From a virus, in IMG/VR virus record IMGVR_UViG_3300018428_000139, positions 1 to 27,198 of that record: 27,198 nucleotides of DNA, one strand, 5' to 3'. The notes below the pieces were generated by a model, which saw only the letters and a program-made list of their open reading frames with translations, had not been told where the DNA came from and searched no databases. Of this stretch, positions 24,368 to 27,198 are shown piece after piece (positions within the stretch are counted from its first letter, which is position 1; each line of letters opens with the position of its first letter). The position numbers were made by a program, and so were the translations under genes.

Positions 24368-24919
24368 ATGCCCTACTACCTCGACGGCAGCGCAATCTCA
24401 GATAACCGCGCATTTGTCCACGGCGGGATTCAGTATCCCGCTAACTGGATTCGCCTTTCAACCCAGGAGGATCGCGACGCGATTGGCATGACTTTTGTGC
24501 CAGAAGCCCGCAACTGGGATCAGCGTTTTTACTGGGGCTACGACGGCAATGGCGATCTAATCCCCAAAGATCACGCTGATCTCGTTTCCCTTTGGACGGG
24601 TAAAACTCGGGACACTGCGGGCGGCTTGCTGCAAGGCAGCGACTGGATGGTAATTCGCCAGGCAGATAATGGCACAGCAATTGATGACGCCTGGAAAACC
24701 TGGCGCGAATCAATCCGCACGGCATCAAGCGCAAAGATCACCGCTATCGCCGCAACATCTACAACGGACGAGCTGCGGGCATACATTCTTGGTGCCGATT
24801 ACCCTGTATGGCCACAAGATCCCAGTCAACCAGTTGTAACTGAATCCGACGCTGATACCGTTGAGGTAGGCGACGCAACTGCTGCCAGCGCTGGACCTGT
24901 GCCCATCGACACGCCGTAA
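24368..24919 (+). CDS. Tail fibre assembly-like protein
   Basis: The 183-residue product begins MPYYLDGSAISDNRAFVHGGIQYPANWIRL and has YWGYDGNGDLIPKDHADLVSLW. From residue 93 comes GGLLQGSDWMVIRQADNGTAIDDAWKTWRESIRTA, similar to the 'LL..SDW...R......P..W..YR..LR' signature of fibre chaperones, then PVWPQDP and an acidic tail. Fibre chaperones usually follow the fibre gene, as here. The front resembles small cyanophage appendage proteins and is not diagnostic, so it could instead be a structural fibre component. No clear ribosome site precedes the ATG. Confidence 0.7.
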   Translation: MPYYLDGSAISDNRAFVHGGIQYPANWIRLSTQEDRDAIGMTFVPEARNWDQRFYWGYDGNGDLIPKDHADLVSLWTGKTRDTAGGLLQGSDWMVIRQADNGTAIDDAWKTWRESIRTASSAKITAIAATSTTDELRAYILGADYPVWPQDPSQPVVTESDADTVEVGDATAASAGPVPIDTP

Positions 24920-24921
24920 CC

Positions 24922-25260
24922 ATGGCTATCCAACCCGGCAAATACGACATCACGCTGCAGCGCCGAGCTGATTACAGCGTGACTTTGCGGTTCATTGACA
25001 GCAACAGCGTCTCAATCGATTTGACAGGTTGGACAGTTGCAGCGCAGGTGTGGAATAAACCCCGGACCACAAAATACGCTGATTTTGCTGTGACCTACAC
25101 AGACCGCGCAAATGGCACCGTTGCAGTCGCGCTGACAGACACCGAAACAGCTACGTTCCCAGACGACGCGTATTATGACGTCCTGCTCACGAACACTGAC
25201 GGACTGAAAGAGTATTACCTTGAGGGCACCATAACTGTTTCTGAGGGGTACACCGCATGA
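24922..25260 (+). CDS. BppU N-terminal-like virion protein
   Basis: The 112-residue product is an all-beta domain: GKYDITLQRRADYSVTLRFIDSNSVSIDLTGWTVAAQVWNKP, ADFAVTYTDRANGTVAVALTDTETATFPDDAYYDVLLTN, YLEGTITVSEGYTA. The order of 'QRRADY', 'IDLTGWT', a strand, 'GTVAVALTDTET' and 'YYDVLLT' follows the N-terminal module of BppU baseplate proteins, which attaches receptor-binding proteins to the tail in lactococcal phages. Here it stands alone, probably as an adaptor. It overlaps the next gene as ATGA. Confidence 0.72.
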   Translation: MAIQPGKYDITLQRRADYSVTLRFIDSNSVSIDLTGWTVAAQVWNKPRTTKYADFAVTYTDRANGTVAVALTDTETATFPDDAYYDVLLTNTDGLKEYYLEGTITVSEGYTA

Positions 25261-25439
25261 CTGCCGTTCAGGTCAGCTCAGTTAAAAACACGGTTGTTGT
25301 TACTGGTGATGCCGACACCAGAGTTGTCACGGTCGCGACCGCAGGGCCTCAAGGTGCAGCAGCAACTGTTGCAGCGCTAGAAGCTCGCGTTGCAGCACTA
25401 GAAGCTGTTGACTATCTGGTGCTGCAGGACGGCAACTAA
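25257..25439 (+). CDS. Small collagen-like / coiled-coil virion protein
   Basis: The 60-residue product has a beta start (VQVSSVKNTVVVTGDADTRVVTVATA), a single GPQG collagen-like step and a heptad stretch AALEARVAALEAVDYL. That is a short trimerising coiled coil, then a free end DYLVLQDGN. It reads like a miniature fibre stub or adaptor. It sits between the BppU-like gene and the basic small gene, sharing ATGA and TAATG overlaps with them. Function unknown. Confidence 0.7.
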   Translation: MTAVQVSSVKNTVVVTGDADTRVVTVATAGPQGAAATVAALEARVAALEAVDYLVLQDGN

Positions 25440-25576
25440 TGGCGGTTAAGTCGAAGACTGCACTGGGGCGGGTTGAGCACAAAGCCGGTCATCCCAAGAC
25501 CACAAAACAAGGTTTCGGACAGCACTCACGGCCTCGCCGTCGTGGTAAAAAGCCCTTGCGGGGTCAGGGTCGTTAG
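25439..25576 (+). CDS. Tiny very basic protein, conserved type in marine phages, function unknown
   Basis: ATG 25439 overlaps the previous stop as TAATG and gives 45 residues ending at TAG 25574-25576. It has seven lysines, seven arginines and three histidines against one acidic residue. The sequence HPKTTKQGFGQHSRPRRRGKKP and final RGQGR resembles small basic proteins I recall from marine phages, where the 'KQG.G..SRPR..GKK..RGQG' pattern recurs. Such a composition suggests binding to nucleic acid, perhaps DNA or the ribosome, or packaging with the genome. I know of no proven role. The short length and tight overlap argue it is a real gene. Confidence 0.7.
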   Translation: MAVKSKTALGRVEHKAGHPKTTKQGFGQHSRPRRRGKKPLRGQGR

Positions 25577-25593
25577 CGTTAGGGCAGCGTTAG
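25571..25593 (+). repeat. Three CGTTAG hexamers around a stop codon
   Basis: CGTTAG is found at 25571-25576, 25577-25582 and 25588-25593. The first contains the stop of the basic gene. The stretch lies just upstream of the GTG start at 25601. It may be a slip-duplication with no function. Confidence 0.5.
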
Positions 25594-25600
25594 TGCCCCC

Positions 25601-25882
25601 GTGGATCGCCTAAATGTTGAGCTAATCGGCGGCATCTTGGCTATCGCCGTGCAGGCTGGTATTGCGGTCTGGTGGGCTAGCGGCGTCAGCTCCAAGATGT
25701 TTCACATCGAGCATGAGCTGATGAAGCTGAATATGAACGTGGAGCAGAACACCGAGTTTCGTATTCTCTGGCCGCGTGGCGAAATGGGTGCGTTGCCGGA
25801 CGATGTTAAACAGGATTCCGCAATTCAGGTATTGCAGGCAGAGGTTGAGCGGCTTAGACAGCGGACAGTATGCGCCCGATAA
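25601..25882 (+). CDS. Small membrane protein with one N-terminal TM helix
   Basis: From GTG 25601, 93 residues. Residues about 5-27 (NVELIGGILAIAVQAGIAVWWASGV) form one transmembrane segment, followed by a helix with SKMFHIEHELMKLNMNVEQNTEFRI and a charged C-terminal helix VLQAEVERLRQRT. One TM helix plus a coiled-coil-like tail near a lysozyme fits holin-associated or spanin-like proteins, but no signal peptide, lipobox or Cys ladder is seen. It ends as a TAAATG junction with the next small gene. Lysis role is inferred from place and form. Confidence 0.72.
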   Translation: MDRLNVELIGGILAIAVQAGIAVWWASGVSSKMFHIEHELMKLNMNVEQNTEFRILWPRGEMGALPDDVKQDSAIQVLQAEVERLRQRTVCAR

Positions 25883-26026
25883 ATGGACCCCGACAAGCTA
25901 GAAAACTGGCGAAAGATTAAGGAAGTATTAGAACAAGCTGGGAAAACCGACTGCGATTACTACCGCCGAGCCGTTGTAATCCTGCAGGGCCGCAGGGACC
26001 CATGGCGCCCACCTTCGATAGACTGA
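25883..26026 (+). CDS. Small soluble phage protein, unknown function
   Basis: ATG 25883 directly follows the TAA of the membrane gene, giving 47 residues to TGA 26024-26026. The sequence has LENWRKIKEVLEQAGKTDCDYYRRAVVILQGRRDPWRPP, a helix-rich pattern with 'W..I...LE..GKTD..YYRRA..I..GR.DP' that I recall from small genes of cyanophages. Too short for a domain assignment; no hydrophobic stretch. Its place among lysis genes does not prove a lysis role. Confidence 0.65.
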   Translation: MDPDKLENWRKIKEVLEQAGKTDCDYYRRAVVILQGRRDPWRPPSID

Positions 26027-26044
26027 ATCCAACAGACCGCAGCC

Positions 26045-26245
26045 GTGGATCCGTTTATCACGCCATTGATCACGGCCGCAATAGTTGCTGGCGTTGGTGC
26101 GCTTTGGCGCATTGATAAACGTGCCAGCGTGATGGACACGCGGGTGGCGCTAATCCTTGAGCAAATCACGGCATTGCGAAGTGATCACAAAGAACGTCTC
26201 GACGATCACGAACGCCGGTTGCGTCGCCTTGAACAACAGGGCTAA
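26045..26245 (+). CDS. Second small membrane protein: TM helix plus coiled coil
   Basis: From GTG 26045, 66 residues. Residues 4-22 (FITPLITAAIVAGVGALWR) are a hydrophobic helix; the rest (ASVMDTRVALILEQITALRSDHKERLDDHERRLRRLEQQ) is an amphipathic, charged coiled coil. This one-TM/coiled-coil plan recurs in phage lysis cassettes, as holin partners or regulators. No ribosome site is evident. The reading frame is short but the protein pattern is clear. Confidence 0.72.
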   Translation: MDPFITPLITAAIVAGVGALWRIDKRASVMDTRVALILEQITALRSDHKERLDDHERRLRRLEQQG

Positions 26246-26269
26246 CTTTCAAGCAGTCAACGCCTCCAA

Positions 26270-26407
26270 ATGGACCCCACTACCCTTGCCGCAATCGCAA
26301 TTCTCGCCGCGGCCGGATCTGAAATCATCACCCTGCTGCCGATCCGCGAAAACAGCTGGGTCCAGCTGCTGGTCAAGGTGCTCAACGTTATTGGCAAAAA
26401 AAAGTAG
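26270..26407 (+). CDS. Holin-like 45-residue membrane protein (unshifted product)
   Basis: ATG 26270 gives 45 residues ending at TAG 26405-26407. Residues 5-16 (TLAAIAILAAAG) and 31-42 (VQLLVKVLNVIG) are hydrophobic with SEIITLLPIRENSW between. The end is IGKKK, a basic tail like those of small holins. I recall similar 'SEIIALSPLKENS..QL' mini-proteins from cyanophages, of unproven role. The lysozyme starts 204 bases further on and lacks a signal peptide, so a hole-forming protein is needed; this is the best candidate. The three lysine codons form the slippery site described separately. Confidence 0.68.
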   Translation: MDPTTLAAIAILAAAGSEIITLLPIRENSWVQLLVKVLNVIGKKK

Positions 26408-26640
26408 GCGGCACAACTTGGCTTCTGCGCTTTGGCGATAAGGATTGGCGGCACCACGTCCACAAAGCAGCGCAGGATTGGAAATTCAGGGCCACTCTCA
26501 AACCGCGGCTAGATCGCGAGATTGAGGATTGGCATAAAACCCAACCTGCTGCGGGGCCGCCACCAATCATCAGCAGCGATGAGCTGCGCATATCTGCACC
26601 CTGGGCCACCGATGAGCAACCCGGCACCGATCAGTCTTGA
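26270..26640 (+). CDS. Putative frameshift-extended holin-like protein (123 residues)
   Basis: The join is 26270-26404 plus 26404-26640. The 78 added residues start VGGTTWLLRFGDKDWRHHVH and continue with KAAQDWKFRATLKP, then LDREIEDWHKTQP and a proline-rich end. They look like a soluble, tryptophan-rich, charged domain and show no family I know. This frame is open only from 26323 and has no ATG, GTG or TTG start, so it cannot be translated alone by a normal start. Its end overlaps the lysozyme start by 29 bases, like the other genes here, and it fills a gap that would otherwise be the largest after 612. Alternatives: a sequencing error in the A8 run making one 123-residue gene, or a decayed gene. 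Confidence 0.5.
26398..26404 (+). promoter_or_regulatory. Candidate -1 frameshift site A AAA AAG at the end of the holin-like gene
   Basis: The frame reads ggc-aaa-aaa-aag-tag, so 26398-26404 is A AAA AAG, a very efficient bacterial slippery heptamer, directly before the stop. After a -1 slip, GTA 26404-26406 opens 78 codons to TGA 26638-26640. CTGCGC 26425-26430 can pair with GCGCAG 26470-26475, but it is farther downstream than usual. A run of eight As is also where sequence errors arise, so a read check is needed. Confidence 0.55.
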
Positions 26641-27198
26641 GCAGCTGTTTCGCTACTACAAGGCGCTGCCCCACCAGGCCGCGGCAATTAAAGAACTAGA
26701 GGCCGACCTAGAGGCCAACGGCTACGAAACGGCAATGCGCCGTGATCGCGGCTGGTTCCAGACTTGGAGCCAAGACGGCAAGCAAGCCAATTTGGCTGCA
26801 GCCATCGCGCTGATTAAAGAGTTCGAGGGCGTGCACCTGAGCGCGTACCCGGACCCGCTAAGCGGCGATGAGCCTTGGACCATTGGTTACGGAACCACGC
26901 GCTACAGCGGCGGCGTGCCGGTCAAGCGTGGCGATCGGATCACGATCATCGAAGCCGACATGTTGTTGCGGCTTGAGGTGGACCGCATCGCTGAGAAGCT
27001 GCGGGCCAGCGTGCCGTTCTGGAAAGAGATGGACGACAACCAGAAGTCGGCTCTGGTGTCGTTCGCCTACAACCTCGGTTCTGGTTTCTACGGCTCTGGC
27101 GGATTCGAAACGATCAGCCGCTGCTTGAAAGAAAAAGATTGGGCCGGAGTGCCTGCAGCTCTGGAGCTGTACCGCAACCCTGGCACCAACGTCGAGGC
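26612..27198 (+). CDS. Endolysin, GH24 (T4-type) lysozyme, cut by the window edge
   Basis: From ATG 26612, 195 codons are visible with no stop before the end. Residues 1-58 (ISLEQLFRYYKALPHQAAAI, KELEADLEANGYETAMRRDRGWFQTWSQDGKQ) form an N-terminal extension I recall from lysozymes of cyanobacterial phages, possibly wall-binding. The muramidase follows: IKEFEG (E72), AYPDPL (D81), WTIGYGTT (T90), the E-D-T catalytic set of T4-type lysozymes, then DNQKSALVSFAYNLGSGF and YRNPGTN. No signal peptide or SAR helix is present, so release should depend on a holin. Another frame open at 26868-27128 is a shadow. Confidence 0.92.
   Translation, partial: MSNPAPISLEQLFRYYKALPHQAAAIKELEADLEANGYETAMRRDRGWFQTWSQDGKQANLAAAIALIKEFEGVHLSAYPDPLSGDEPWTIGYGTTRYSGGVPVKRGDRITIIEADMLLRLEVDRIAEKLRASVPFWKEMDDNQKSALVSFAYNLGSGFYGSGGFETISRCLKEKDWAGVPAALELYRNPGTNVE

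Noticed and set aside
26868-27128. 86-codon + frame near the right end
   Set aside because: Shadow inside the lysozyme, whose catalytic residues are read in another frame.
1-27198. CRISPR array, tRNA, insertion sequence, integrase or attachment site
   Set aside because: No regularly spaced repeats, tRNA-like cloverleaf, transposase or recombinase patterns were seen on reading both strands; small tRNAs could be missed without a search tool.

Overview
This window is the virion-assembly and lysis half of a tailed double-stranded DNA phage (or prophage) with a long non-contractile, lambda-like tail. Every supported gene is on the + strand. They are packed with stop/start overlaps or gaps of a few dozen bases at most; the one sizeable non-coding gap is 419-612. 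I see no integrase, repressor, replication genes, tRNA, insertion sequence or CRISPR array. The host is not directly encoded. The small genes near the end, the N-terminal extension of the lysozyme and the large LamG/SPRY fibre recall phages of picocyanobacteria (marine or freshwater Synechococcus/Cyanobium), but that is family-level memory and an inference only.

Layout: the 3' end of a virion gene, possibly lambda gpZ-like (2-418); a non-coding stretch with three helically spaced CGGGTC repeats, a candidate cos/packaging site (419-612); terminase small (Nu1-like) and large (gpA-like) subunits; an Ig-like/gpW-like fusion; a lambda gpB-type portal; one long gene joining an HK97-type prohead protease, a linker/scaffold and the major capsid protein; a strong hairpin terminator; small connector genes (gpFII-like, an orphan, gpU-like); the tail tube; a gpG/gpG-T chaperone pair made by -1 frameshifting; tape measure; gpM, gpL, gpK, gpI, gpJ. 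Receptor-binding and fibre genes follow (collar-domain fibre, second fibre, a 998-residue LamG-LamG-SPRY protein, fibre-assembly-like protein, BppU-like protein). Last comes a cluster of very small genes, including three membrane proteins, leading into a GH24 lysozyme cut by the window edge.

How it works together: terminase cuts and packages DNA through the portal into an HK97-fold shell whose protease is part of the capsid polyprotein. Connector proteins seal the head. The tape measure, with the G/GT chaperones, sets tail length, and M-L-K-I-J build the tip that carries the fibres. A holin-like membrane protein would release the non-secreted lysozyme at the end of infection.

Most unusual points: (1) besides the expected G/GT frameshift (A AAA AAC then TAG at 9686-9695), the 45-residue holin-like gene ends in a second canonical slippery site (A AAA AAG then TAG, 26398-26407). 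It opens a 78-codon start-less reading frame that fills an otherwise unexplained 204-base gap before the lysozyme. (2) After the capsid gene a perfect AAAGGAGG is separated from the next ATG by an 8-bp GCAA-capped hairpin that is also the terminator; folding would bring the ribosome site to about 10 bases from the start. (3) A gpW-like domain is fused to an Ig/BppU-like domain, and protease and capsid are fused.
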